Of a stretch of DNA of 39,032 nt, positions 8,482 to 15,340 are shown in pieces. The notes under the pieces were generated by a model. It did no database searches. It was not told where the DNA came from and saw nothing but the letters and a program-made list of their open reading frames with translations. Source of the DNA: a virus; the IMG/VR virus record IMGVR_UViG_3300037141_000247, positions 1-39,032 of that record. One strand, given 5' to 3'. Each line of letters begins with the position of its first letter. The stretch's first letter is position 1. Both the position numbers and the translations under genes were made by a program.

Positions 8482-9087
8482 ATGACCCAGCACCGGATGC
8501 AGCTGCTCGTGCCGCCTCGCACGGTCACCTGGTACCCGGCCGGCGAAGACTGCAGCGACTCGGTCGACGGCGATCTCTTCCTGATCGACCACGGCACGCT
8601 GGCCGACGACGCCATAGAACTCGGCCAGGAGGCCCTCACGGTCACGCAGCCCGAGCTCAAGGGGTACACCTGGTGCGCGCACACGGCGTTCCGGCGCGGA
8701 CAGATCGCCGGCGCCGACGCCCTCGGCGAGATGGGCTTCAAGGGCTACGAGCGGCGCACCGTCGCCGGCTACAAGCACCACCTCTACGCCAAGGTGCACT
8801 TCGACGCCAGCGAGGAGCAGTGCGCCACGGCCGTCGAGTTCGACGAGAGCTGCGAGGGCCTCGAGTACGGATGGACCGAGTACCCGACGCTGGCCCTCGA
8901 CGGCCTCACCGAGGCGAAGCTCGCCTGCACTTGGGGCGACGCCATCATCTGCTCGACGAAGGAGACCATCGTGCTGATGGGCCTAGGGCTCTTCCCCGAT
9001 CGGCCGCCCGCGATGGTCGTGCCGGCGCGCATGGCGCTCTGGATCGGCGCGGCCGTCATCAACGGCGTGCCAACCACCACGGCCTAG
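8482..9087 (+). CDS. Permuted papain-like (YiiX-type) hydrolase-like protein
   Basis: This 201-residue protein fits the permuted NlpC/P60-related fold. A GDLFLIDHG strand comes first, then a histidine in YTWCAHTAF (His67), and late in the chain the cysteine motif WGDAIICSTKETIV (Cys157) followed by LFPDRPP. In the permuted family the histidine precedes the cysteine, as here, and members are amidases, peptidases or acyltransferases. Together with its two neighbours it makes three papain-fold proteins within 3.3 kb. The ATG lacks an obvious Shine-Dalgarno, but the gene follows the previous stop by four bases. Function on the cell wall is inferred from context. Confidence 0.62.
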   Translation: MTQHRMQLLVPPRTVTWYPAGEDCSDSVDGDLFLIDHGTLADDAIELGQEALTVTQPELKGYTWCAHTAFRRGQIAGADALGEMGFKGYERRTVAGYKHHLYAKVHFDASEEQCATAVEFDESCEGLEYGWTEYPTLALDGLTEAKLACTWGDAIICSTKETIVLMGLGLFPDRPPAMVVPARMALWIGAAVINGVPTTTA

Positions 9088-9110
9088 AATCACCTCGTCA
9101 AAGGAGCACC

Positions 9111-10005
9111 ATGAGCTACCCAGCCCTCGTCAACGCCACCGACCCCGCCGTTACGGTCACCGGGAGCGAACTTCCCGCCGGCTACACCGACGAACAGATC
9201 TTCGTCGTGACACCGTCGCCCGCGTGGCACGAGGTGAACAGCGCCGGCGCCGAGACCATGATCCCGCTCGGCTCGAGCGGACCCTTCCTCGTCCAGATCG
9301 ACGACGAGCGGATCCTCTGTAGCTCGTTCACGCCCGGCGGTTTCACGGCCGTCTGGTGGGCCGATCCGGACAGCGGCCGCGCCGGCGACCGCGACCACGA
9401 TCGCGGAGCACGCTGCCGGCGCCGCCGTGACACTGCTCGCCACCACGGCACAGGACGCCTCGAGTGGAGGAGGCGGAAGCCCGAACGCGCCCATCGTTCA
9501 ATCGTTCCCCTTCGCGTTCGACACGCCAGACCTCTTGACTGGCGCCACGATGTTCACGCCAGCCGCAGGTGACATCTTGCTCGACGCGTGGCTGGAAGTT
9601 GACACGAACTGGGACGGCACCACTCCGAGTTTCGACATTGGCAACTTCGACACGTCAGCGAAGTACGGATTCTTCAACGGTCTTCTTGGTGCGCCGTTGT
9701 CAATGGCACCAGGCGCGGACGCGCCCATCTTGGCTGGCTTCATATCCGGCCAGCAACTACGCTCTCTCTCCCAGGCGTCAGCCGTATCGAGTTCAAACGG
9801 AATACTCGCGGCGGTCGGGCTTGCTTCGCCGTACCTCTTGCAAGTTGAGAATGGACCAGGCGCAATCTCCGGAATCTTGCCAGCGAAGTGCACCGGCGTA
9901 CCCATTCAAATCGTTGTCACTCAGAATGGATTAGCCGACGGAGCCGACCCCGGATCCACGCAAGGGGCAGCGATCCTCTACCTCGTGACGGCCACGCCGG
10001 CGTAA
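9111..10005 (+). CDS. Virion-like beta-rich protein, interrupted by a frameshift
   Basis: Two overlapping frames appear to be one gene of about 297 residues. The first frame (ATG at 9111, RBS AAAGGAG) reads sensibly to VWWADP near 9368, then turns into Arg-rich nonsense. The +1 frame becomes sensible at the same place (TAAAPATATTIAEHAAGAAV) and runs to 10005. Dropping one G from CCGGACA at 9366-9372 would restore a single protein. The C-terminal part (about 110-297) is a beta-rich module beginning QSFPFAFDTPDLLTG, of the kind found in phage virion proteins. Its DNA is visibly less GC-rich than its neighbours. Frameshift by mutation, assembly error or programmed shift are all possible. If not joined, the pieces are 9111-9572 and 9427-10005. 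Confidence 0.6.
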
Positions 10006-10051
10006 CCACGGCCACTACAATGGCCCGGACTGCTCCTCGCGGTCAGGAACC

Positions 10052-10089
10052 GATGCCCCGCCGAGACCGAGAGTTCCCGGCGGGGCATC
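10052..10089. terminator. Strong hairpin terminator after the lysis/virion block
   Basis: A perfect 12-bp inverted repeat, GATGCCCCGCCG at 10052-10063 and CGGCGGGGCATC at 10078-10089, encloses a 14-base loop. It is followed by a C-rich run and GTTT rather than a strong U tract. It separates the lysis and virion block from the early genes starting at 10218, the natural place to stop late transcription. Confidence 0.75.
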
Positions 10090-10154
10090 CCCCCGTTTAG
10101 GGCCGATCGGTCGTTTATCAACTTCTGCACAACTGGCCGTTCTGGCTGGCTTTT

Positions 10155-10175
10155 GTCCCAGACCGGGACTACATT
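10155..10175 (+). promoter_or_regulatory. Palindrome GTCCC-N5-GGGAC with adjacent -10-like hexamer (site A)
   Basis: GTCCC (10155-10159), AGACC, GGGAC (10165-10169) form a perfect 5-5-5 dyad, followed at once by TACATT (10170-10175), a TANNNT -10-like hexamer. The first gene of the early block starts 42 bases after the hexamer. The rest of this 212-base intergenic stretch holds the hairpin at 10052-10089 and nothing else I can support. Promoter with overlapping operator is inferred from recurrence. Confidence 0.6.
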
Positions 10176-10217
10176 CTGAATAGAGGCAGATCGCCCACAT
10201 AAGCAAGGAGAACAAAG

Positions 10218-10385
10218 ATGAGCACCACCGCAAAGGCCAACACCGGGACCAAGGTCCTGACCGTGGAAGACATCAACGCCGCCTACGGCGACGACGCCGA
10301 ATCGCTCCTCGAGGGCCCGGACTTCGACGCCCTCATCGACCAGATCCGCGTGACCAACCAGGTGCGAAAGGCGGCACGCTCATGA
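10218..10385 (+). CDS. Small early protein of unknown function
   Basis: This 55-residue protein is the first gene after the terminator and palindrome site A. The start follows AGCAAGGAG, one base off the AGCGAGGAG start motif of other early operons. It has a Thr/Lys-rich N-terminus and an acidic helical body (EDINAAYGDDAESLLEGPDFD). It shares ATGA with the next gene. No family is recognised. Confidence 0.65.
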   Translation: MSTTAKANTGTKVLTVEDINAAYGDDAESLLEGPDFDALIDQIRVTNQVRKAARS

Positions 10386-10555
10386 ACGGCGCCACCCGCG
10401 ACATCGCCGACCTGCTCGAGATCAGCCTCACCGAGGCGCTCGAGGTCCAGAGCCGCATCGACGAGGAGGACCTCCTCGACTGGAGCGAGTGCACCACTAG
10501 CGAATTCCATCAGGCGGCACGCGTCGCCCACACCCTGATCAAGGAGGGGCACTGA
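10382..10555 (+). CDS. Small acidic early protein of unknown function
   Basis: This 57-residue acidic helical protein (DLLEISLTEALEVQSRIDEE) is coupled to both neighbours by ATGA and TGATG overlaps. It may work with the preceding and following small proteins as an early regulatory set. No motif is recognised. Confidence 0.62.
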   Translation: MNGATRDIADLLEISLTEALEVQSRIDEEDLLDWSECTTSEFHQAARVAHTLIKEGH

Positions 10556-10857
10556 TGCTCCCGAGCGACAAGGACAAGACCCGGATCCTCAAACTCACCG
10601 ACCAGATTTCGACGAGCAGCAACAAGGGCTACACCTTCCCGAGGACGTTCGCGGTGGCCGCGATCGCGCGCCGGCTGAAGTTGGCGCCGGCCCGAGCTGA
10701 GCGCCTCGTGAAGGAGCTGGTCGTCGACGGGCGCCTCGAGCCGATCGGGTTCCAATTGAACCTGGCCGACCTCAAGCGGAACTTCCCCATTTACATCAAC
10801 ACCGGGACCAAGGAGCGGTGGCACGCCGAGAGGCTCGCAGCCAAGGCGAGCCAGTGA
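10555..10857 (+). CDS. Winged-helix-like small DNA-binding protein
   Basis: This 100-residue protein has a helix-turn-helix-like pattern in its middle, FAVAAIARRLKLAPARAERL followed by a strand (DGRLEPIGF), which fits a winged helix at about residues 30-70. The C-terminus is basic. It could regulate early transcription, including the nearby palindromes, but the target is unknown. The ATG overlaps the upstream TGA; the downstream gene overlaps by GTGA. Confidence 0.68.
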   Translation: MLPSDKDKTRILKLTDQISTSSNKGYTFPRTFAVAAIARRLKLAPARAERLVKELVVDGRLEPIGFQLNLADLKRNFPIYINTGTKERWHAERLAAKASQ

Positions 10858-11051
10858 CCCGCGAGGAGTACTTCAAGGACAAGAGCCCGAAGTGCGCCTG
10901 GCGTGTCGCGCGCGTCTTCAAGCGGTGCTGGGAGTGCAACGGTGAGATCCGCGAGGACGATCGCTACCTCGACACCGGCATGGTCGTGATCGACAAGTAC
11001 GTCACCGCCAAGATCTGCCTGCGCTGCGCGCGCGCCGACGTCCCAAAGTAG
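10854..11051 (+). CDS. Small zinc-ribbon protein
   Basis: This 65-residue protein has two CxxC pairs, CWEC at about 29-32 and CLRC at about 55-58, spaced as in zinc ribbons. GTG overlaps the previous stop (GTGA). An in-frame upstream extension inside the previous gene exists but is not needed. Nucleic-acid or protein binding is inferred from the fold. Confidence 0.7.
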   Translation: MTREEYFKDKSPKCAWRVARVFKRCWECNGEIREDDRYLDTGMVVIDKYVTAKICLRCARADVPK

Positions 11052-11060
11052 TGGCGCTCC

Positions 11061-11081
11061 GTCCCATCGTGGGACTAGGGT
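11061..11081 (+). promoter_or_regulatory. Palindrome GTCCC-N5-GGGAC with TAGGGT (site B)
   Basis: GTCCC (11061-11065), ATCGT, GGGAC (11071-11075), then TAGGGT (11076-11081), in the same order and spacing as sites A and D. The next start codon is at 11107 and has the RBS GAAAGGAGG. Confidence 0.6.
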
Positions 11082-11106
11082 GAGCGAAGGACGAAAGGAG
11101 GACCCG

Positions 11107-11349
11107 ATGGCATCAACGCTGCAAGAACTCATGAAGGAGCTCGGCTTCGAGCCCCTCGCCACCGGCACGCCCGCGATGTATCGCCTCGAGCTGGACACGA
11201 TCGAGATCTACGTCGGCCAACTGAGCGACGGCGAGATCCACGTCACCAAGACCGGCAGCGACCGAGTCGCCCTCGTAGTGCGCTTCAATCGCTACGACGA
11301 GGCCCTGGGAGCGCTGGTGCGCCAGTGGCTGCCGGTGCCGGTGCGATGA
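11107..11349 (+). CDS. Small early protein of unknown function
   Basis: This 80-residue protein begins with a helix (STLQELMKELGFEPLATG) followed by beta strands (YRLELDTIEIYVGQ, EIHVTKTGSDRVALVV). The ATG with RBS AAAGGAGG eight bases upstream is preferred over a longer GTG start at 11080 that would run into the palindrome promoter. It shares ATGA with the next gene. Confidence 0.65.
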   Translation: MASTLQELMKELGFEPLATGTPAMYRLELDTIEIYVGQLSDGEIHVTKTGSDRVALVVRFNRYDEALGALVRQWLPVPVR

Positions 11350-11540
11350 AGACGACCGGCACCAGCTACCACCTGTTCAATTTCGTCGACGCCAAGGTCG
11401 ACGGCGGCCTCCAGGCCTACCTGGACCAAGCAGGGAAGGAGGGAAAGACCTACCGCGGGATCGCCAAGGAGCTCACTGAGCGCACCGGGATCTCGGTCTC
11501 AAAGAGCGCCGTAGGGCGCTGGATTACCCAAGGCAGATAG
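11346..11540 (+). CDS. Small helix-turn-helix protein
   Basis: This 64-residue protein has a C-terminal helix-turn-helix pattern at about residues 35-62 (YRGIAKELTERTG then VSKSAVGRWI), a classic alternation with a buried Ala and Gly turn. It overlaps the upstream gene by ATGA and may be a regulator made with it. A possible role as early repressor or activator is inference. Confidence 0.68.
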   Translation: MKTTGTSYHLFNFVDAKVDGGLQAYLDQAGKEGKTYRGIAKELTERTGISVSKSAVGRWITQGR

Positions 11541-11551
11541 CCAACACTTAC

Positions 11552-11565
11552 AGCGAGGAGCTGAA
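11552..11565 (+). promoter_or_regulatory. Start-associated motif AGCGAGGAG before erf
   Basis: AGCGAGGAG (11552-11560) lies five bases before the ATG at 11566. The same nine bases precede the starts at 13812, 15791, 18388 and 19826. Confidence 0.6.
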
Positions 11566-12297
11566 ATGAGCACCACCGAAACACCCGAGGCAGCGGTCCT
11601 GCCAGAGCCACGAACCGCGATCGAAATGCTGATCCTGGTGATGCAAGAGGTCGAGTTCGTCGCCAAGACGCGCCAGACCACCGCTCAGGGGCAGTACATG
11701 TTCCGAGGCATCGACGAGGTGATCAACGCTGTCGGGCCGGCCATGCGAAAGCACGGCGGGCTCTTCGTCCCGACGCTGCTCGAGAAGACGCACGAGACCC
11801 AGCCGACGGCCGCCGGCGGCAGCGTCAACCTGGTCCGGGTCACCGTGCGCTTCGCGGCCTACGGCCAGGTCGGCGAACCGATCGTGGGTGAGTGTCCCGG
11901 CGAGGCGTTCGACTCGGGCGACAAGGCCACCGCCAAGGCCATGAGCGTGGCGTTCAGGACCTTCCTGCTCCAGACCCTGGCCATCCCAACCAACGAGCCC
12001 GATCCCGACGAAAGCGGCTTCGAGCGTGGCGACGGTAAGGACAAGCCGATCTACTTCGACATCGGCCGCGCACTGCTGTCCGAGTTCAGGGACCGCGACA
12101 AGCGGGTGGAATTCGTCGAGGCGGCACTCGGGCGATCACTTGACGGGGGCATCGAGAGCCTCGCCGTGTGGGACATCGACGACCTCGAGCGGTACCTCGA
12201 GGCCTACAAGAGGGCCCGGATCGAAGGACGCCCAATGCGCGACGCCAAGGACTTCCTGGCTCGCCTCAAGGCCGACGAAGCGGCGGCCGGCCAATGA
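11566..12297 (+). CDS. erf: ERF-family single-strand annealing protein
   Basis: This 243-residue protein belongs to the ERF recombinase family, which anneals complementary single strands in phage recombination and genome circularisation. Diagnostic segments are YMFRGIDEVINAVGPAMRKHG (about 45-65, with the conserved FRGIDEVxNAVGPxxRKHG core), then GEAFDSGDKATAKAMSVAFR and LLQTLAIPTNEPDPD (about 110-150). The C-terminal 90 residues are acidic and helical, probably for protein contacts. It is followed with an ATGA overlap by an SSB, and the partner 5'-3' exonuclease (YqaJ type) lies 4 kb downstream, so the two would form a SynExo-like recombination pair. Confidence 0.9.
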   Translation: MSTTETPEAAVLPEPRTAIEMLILVMQEVEFVAKTRQTTAQGQYMFRGIDEVINAVGPAMRKHGGLFVPTLLEKTHETQPTAAGGSVNLVRVTVRFAAYGQVGEPIVGECPGEAFDSGDKATAKAMSVAFRTFLLQTLAIPTNEPDPDESGFERGDGKDKPIYFDIGRALLSEFRDRDKRVEFVEAALGRSLDGGIESLAVWDIDDLERYLEAYKRARIEGRPMRDAKDFLARLKADEAAAGQ

Positions 12298-12770
12298 CCG
12301 CGCGCGTCACGATCGTGGGCAACCTGACCAAGGACCCGGCGCAAACCACCTCCCAGCGAGGCGACGCCATAACCAAGTTCGACGTCGCCGTGAACCGGCC
12401 GACTCGAGAAGGGGCACCCGAGGAACAGCCCAGCTACTTCAACGTGACCTGCTTCGGCACGCTGGCCCTCAACACCGGCCAGAGCCTTCACAAGGGCAAT
12501 CGCGTGATCGTGGAGGGCAACCTCGACGTCCGGATCGTCGGGCGCGACGACGGCAGCAAGGCCACCTTCGTGAACGTGGTCGCAGACAGCGTCGGCCTCG
12601 AGCTGCGCTTTCACACCGGCGACGTCCAGCCCGGTCGACAGAGCATGCAGGGCGGCGATCGACCCGGACCAGCGAACCAGCAGCGCGACCGCTCGAGGGA
12701 GCAGCGTCTGCCACGCCCGGCGGCCGATCAGCCTCGTAACCGATACGAGTTCGACGAGGAGCCGTTCTGA
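12294..12770 (+). CDS. ssb: Single-stranded DNA-binding protein
   Basis: This 158-residue protein has the OB fold of bacterial SSBs at about 1-105 (start ARVTIVGNLTKDPAQTTSQ, middle YFNVTCFGTLALN and GNRVIVEGNL). A Gln/Arg/Pro-rich linker follows, then the acidic tip YEFDEEPF that resembles the DDEIPF tail used to recruit repair and replication partners. It coats single strands during replication and ERF-driven annealing. The ATG overlaps the ERF stop and the stop overlaps the next ATG. Confidence 0.9.
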   Translation: MTARVTIVGNLTKDPAQTTSQRGDAITKFDVAVNRPTREGAPEEQPSYFNVTCFGTLALNTGQSLHKGNRVIVEGNLDVRIVGRDDGSKATFVNVVADSVGLELRFHTGDVQPGRQSMQGGDRPGPANQQRDRSREQRLPRPAADQPRNRYEFDEEPF

Positions 12771-13081
12771 TGGAGGGCCCCGAGGACATCGCCGGCGGCC
12801 CGAACGTGGCGATGGCGATCACGAGCGAGTTCACCGCGACGTCGATCCGCTACATCATGAAGCTCGAGGAGGCCCTCGAGGCTACCCTCGTCACCGGCAC
12901 CGCGACGCTGATGGCCGGCCTGGGCATGGAGCACAACGAGGCCAAGCTTCGCTTCATGGACCAGGTCGACAACGCGCGCGAGCGGTGGCCGGCTCTCGAG
13001 CAGCAAGCTCACGTCTACAAGAATCTTCTCTCGGTGATGACCGAGGAGATCAAGCGCTGGGAGACGGAGCATGGCAACTAA
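12770..13081 (+). CDS. Helical protein of unknown function in replication block
   Basis: This 103-residue, mainly helical protein (TSIRYIMKLEEALEATLV, LRFMDQVDNARERWPALEQQ) is coupled to ssb by TGATG and overlaps the next gene by 11 bases. It has no cysteine cluster or membrane segment. Its place between ssb and the initiator suggests a DNA-metabolism accessory. Confidence 0.65.
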   Translation: MEGPEDIAGGPNVAMAITSEFTATSIRYIMKLEEALEATLVTGTATLMAGLGMEHNEAKLRFMDQVDNARERWPALEQQAHVYKNLLSVMTEEIKRWETEHGN

Positions 13082-13526
13082 GGATCTTTCATTCGCGGCG
13101 CAGAGCCTCCTCGATTCGATCGTCAAGAACGAGGGCGACGTCGTGATCGACGCGGCACAGGCCCTCGAGATTTGCGGCACCTCGAGCCGGATCCGGGTCA
13201 AGGACATGAGCGACCGTCAACTCCTGCAGTACGCCCTCTTGAGCACCTACGGGATCGCCCAGCGGCTCGGGCGCGCCTTCGAGGAGGCGCAACGCCACGC
13301 GCAGCTCCAGATGGCCCTGGAGCCCTCACAGGAGCCCGTACGCCTCACGCGGGCACAACGGCGCGAGAAAGAGCGCCTAGAGGCCAAGGAGCGCGTACGG
13401 CGGGCAAAGGCGGCCAAGGAGCGCCCGACGCCCAAGCAACCCGACGACCTCACCTCCGAGGAGGTCCACGCGCTCGCCGAGGCGACACCGGGCCTCGGGC
13501 GCGCCTATGGCGTGGATCCTGAGTGA
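13071..13526 (+). CDS. Helical basic protein of unknown function
   Basis: This 151-residue protein has an N-terminal helical domain and a long highly charged helix rich in Arg/Lys/Glu (about 92-122, including QRREKERLEAKERVRRAKAA), then an acidic tail. The charged helix may be a coiled coil or bind nucleic acid. The ATG lies within the end of the previous gene; the stop overlaps the next GTG. Confidence 0.65.
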   Translation: MATKDLSFAAQSLLDSIVKNEGDVVIDAAQALEICGTSSRIRVKDMSDRQLLQYALLSTYGIAQRLGRAFEEAQRHAQLQMALEPSQEPVRLTRAQRREKERLEAKERVRRAKAAKERPTPKQPDDLTSEEVHALAEATPGLGRAYGVDPE

Positions 13527-13744
13527 AACGCCGAAAGGCCACGCCAGCTGAACCGACCTACCCGATCCACGGGCTGAGGATCCTCGAGCCCGAGAAGCCG
13601 GCGCCACGAGCGGAGCTGTTCGACCAGGACGCCGACGTCCTCACCGACGACCTGATCGACAGCCTCCTCTCGATGGCCGACCAGATCCACTTCTGGCCCG
13701 ACGACGACCAGGCGTTGCACCCGTACCTTCGCCGGATCAAGTAA
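13523..13744 (+). CDS. Small acidic protein of unknown function
   Basis: This 73-residue protein has a basic N-terminus (MKRRKATPAEP) and an acidic remainder (FDQDADVLTDDLIDSLLSMADQ). GTG overlaps the upstream TGA. It is the last gene before a promoter-like spacer. Confidence 0.6.
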   Translation: MKRRKATPAEPTYPIHGLRILEPEKPAPRAELFDQDADVLTDDLIDSLLSMADQIHFWPDDDQALHPYLRRIK

Positions 13745-13774
13745 CCGTCCACCAACGACCGCGCGGCACCGATG

Positions 13775-13806
13775 TAAGGTGAGCGCCGAACACCAACAGC
13801 GAGGAG
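13775..13806 (+). promoter_or_regulatory. TAAGGT -10-like hexamer and AGCGAGGAG motif
   Basis: TAAGGT (13775-13780) followed by GAGCG mirrors TAGGGTGAGCG at site B, and AGCGAGGAG (13798-13806) precedes the GTG at 13812. The GTCCC palindrome itself is absent here, so this may be a constitutive or differently controlled version of the same promoter class. Confidence 0.45.
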
Positions 13807-13811
13807 CAGCG

Positions 13812-13973
13812 GTGGACGAGTCCGACGACGAGTTCTGTGGAACCTTCCCAATCGGCAGTCAGCAATTGCCAGATCGAGGAGTCGCGTGCTACATCGAAGC
13901 CGTCGACATCGACCACGTCCGCCCTCGCTACAACTTGCGACTTGAGAAGATCCCCGTCGAGGTTCCCTGGTGA
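13812..13973 (+). CDS. Small protein preceding the replication initiator
   Basis: This 53-residue protein (start MDESDDEFCGTFPIG) follows a perfect AGCGAGGAG motif with GTG five bases later. It is acidic at the N-terminus and ends in short strands. Its TGA overlaps the GTG of the initiator, so the two are coupled. Confidence 0.6.
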   Translation: MDESDDEFCGTFPIGSQQLPDRGVACYIEAVDIDHVRPRYNLRLEKIPVEVPW

Positions 13974-14482
13974 GCATTCACGTTCAGAACTACGTGTGGA
14001 CTCTCAAAATGGAGAATCCGAATCGGAAGTACGTGGCCATCGCTCTCGCGCATTTCGCCAACGACGACGGGACCAATGCCTTCCCCAGCCAAGCCACGCT
14101 GGTGGAGCGGACCGGACTCGGTGAACAAACCGTTCGGAGATCACTGCGCGAGCTGGTAACTACCGGCGTCATCGTCGTCTCGCGGACGCCGAACCAACGT
14201 CGATCGACCTGCTATGTCTTCGTCTTGCCCGAGGGGATGGTGACCTTCAGACCTTCCGCCACGGCACCTCTAAGAGTCCCTAGAGGTGCCACCGTCACCG
14301 TTAGAGGTGCCACCGTGGAAGGTTCAGAGGTGCCACCACGGCACCCAATAGATAAAGAGAGATCCATTGAAAGAGAAGCACAGCCTTCAATCGACGAGTT
14401 GGAAAGACGACGTGAACGAATGAACGAAACCCGAGCAGCCCTCCGCCGATCCGATCCCGGCGTGACAGTGAGGCTCCCGTGA
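13970..14482 (+). CDS. Helix-turn-helix replication initiator, lambda O-like
   Basis: This 170-residue protein has an N-terminal winged-helix domain of the HTH_36/replisome-organiser kind at about residues 8-90: KYVAIALAHFANDDGTNAFPS, the turn QATLVERTGLGEQTVRRSLR, and a wing (TTGVIVVSRTPNQRR). Such domains bind iterons at phage origins and recruit the host helicase loader. The C-terminal part is short and charged. A striking feature is that direct repeats and an AT-rich stretch lie inside the gene (14263-14377), as the lambda origin lies inside O. GTG overlaps the stop of the small gene before it. The alternative, a transcription regulator, is less likely given the repeats. Confidence 0.72.
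   Translation: MSIHVQNYVWTLKMENPNRKYVAIALAHFANDDGTNAFPSQATLVERTGLGEQTVRRSLRELVTTGVIVVSRTPNQRRSTCYVFVLPEGMVTFRPSATAPLRVPRGATVTVRGATVEGSEVPPRHPIDKERSIEREAQPSIDELERRRERMNETRAALRRSDPGVTVRLP
14263..14339. repeat. Iteron cluster inside the initiator gene (candidate origin)
   Basis: TAGAGGTGCCACCGT occurs exactly twice (14281-14295, 14302-14316), with a third near copy CAGAGGTGCCACCAC (14325-14339). An inverted copy GGCACCTCTA (14263-14272) forms a dyad with the first. Starts are 21 and 23 bases apart, about two helical turns, so copies face the same side of the helix. Each core GGTGCCACC is itself nearly palindromic. This is the arrangement of initiator-binding iterons. Confidence 0.75.
14346..14377. 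other. AT-rich stretch beside iterons (possible DNA unwinding element)
   Basis: Of 32 bases, 22 are A or T (it contains AATAGATAAAGAGAGATCC), in a strongly GC-rich genome. It directly abuts the iterons, as expected of the region melted at an origin. It is also coding sequence of the initiator. Confidence 0.55.
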
Positions 14483-14808
14483 AACGACCGCCCCTAAGAA
14501 AAGTCTCCAAGCGACGCGCCCGCGTCAATCGGGAGCGTGCCAAAATACTCGAGCAACACTTCGGACCTCGTGAGGGCTGGCGTTGCTGGATCAAGGACCG
14601 ACCCGCGGCCGTCGCAATCGCCGGTACCTGTTCCGGCTTCGTCAGTGCTCACGAGATACTCAAGCGATCGCGCGCCGGCTCAACGGACGCCAACCTCCTC
14701 GACGTCAAGGGCCAAGAGCTGTTGTGCTCGAAGCACCAAACCTGGGTGGAGGATCACCCGATCGAGGCCAACAAGCTCGGCCTGGCCAAGCACGCGTGGG
14801 AGACTTGA
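14479..14808 (+). CDS. HNH-like nuclease
   Basis: This 109-residue basic protein has the layout of small phage HNH proteins: a basic N-terminus (KRPPLRKVSKRRARVNRERA), Cys near residue 36 and again at CSGF, a His in AHEILKRSRAGS (about 58) and the zinc-site LLCSKHQTWVEDHP (about 82-95). Relatives cut DNA with a beta-beta-alpha metal fold and often help packaging or recombination. The canonical second half CxxC is partly altered here (CSKH), so activity is uncertain. GTG overlaps the initiator stop. Confidence 0.7.
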   Translation: MKRPPLRKVSKRRARVNRERAKILEQHFGPREGWRCWIKDRPAAVAIAGTCSGFVSAHEILKRSRAGSTDANLLDVKGQELLCSKHQTWVEDHPIEANKLGLAKHAWET

Positions 14809-14812
14809 GGCC

Positions 14813-15307
14813 ATGACCGGCCTAGACCACGCCAGGGACATCGCCTACCCCGACGCCATCGGCCGCGTCACGAGGGAAGGCCAGGACCCGGTCTTCATTC
14901 CCGAGGGCACCTGGATCACCGTCACGCGCAACGGCGTGACCGAGCGCGTCTTCGCCAAGGACGACAGCCCCTTCAAGGAGGAGATCATCCAGCTGCGCGA
15001 GCGAGAGCCCAAGAGCTACGCCGCCAATGGCTTCTACGGCATGGACCCACTCACGTGGATAATCAACCAACAGCGATCGCGCCGCGCGCGCGCCCAGTGG
15101 GACGATTTGATCTTCGGCCGGCGTCGGCCCAACTATGAGGGATTCGTCAAGCCTGATCCCAAGCCAGACCCCGAGGCGACACTCCGCAACATGAAGACCA
15201 GCTTCGGCTTCGTCGGGCCCAAGGAGGCCGCGGCGACATTTCGACTGCTCGTCGATCTGAACAAGCGCACAGAGGATGGGGGTGAGGCCCGTGAACCACG
15301 CGCATGA
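14813..15307 (+). CDS. Conserved-looking protein of unknown function
   Basis: This 164-residue protein begins shortly after the HNH gene. It has strands near the N-terminus (DPVFIPEGTWITVTRNGVTE), then basic helices (QQRSRRARAQWDDLIFGRRR) and a Pro/Asp-rich linker. I do not recognise it. The ATG at 14813 is preferred over upstream in-frame positions that run inside the HNH gene. Confidence 0.65.
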   Translation: MTGLDHARDIAYPDAIGRVTREGQDPVFIPEGTWITVTRNGVTERVFAKDDSPFKEEIIQLREREPKSYAANGFYGMDPLTWIINQQRSRRARAQWDDLIFGRRRPNYEGFVKPDPKPDPEATLRNMKTSFGFVGPKEAAATFRLLVDLNKRTEDGGEAREPRA

Positions 15308-15340
15308 CGTAGGTGCCTGACCCTCGACCACTGGAGCACG

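Noticed and set aside
8673-9110. Upstream extension of the frame that carries the gene at 9111
   Set aside because: It is Arg-rich nonsense within the permuted papain-like gene. The ATG at 9111 with AAAGGAG is the real start.
15293-15320. Tiny ORF starting GTG before the Rpf-like gene
   Set aside because: Only nine codons, no clear RBS and no coupling to the following ATG.
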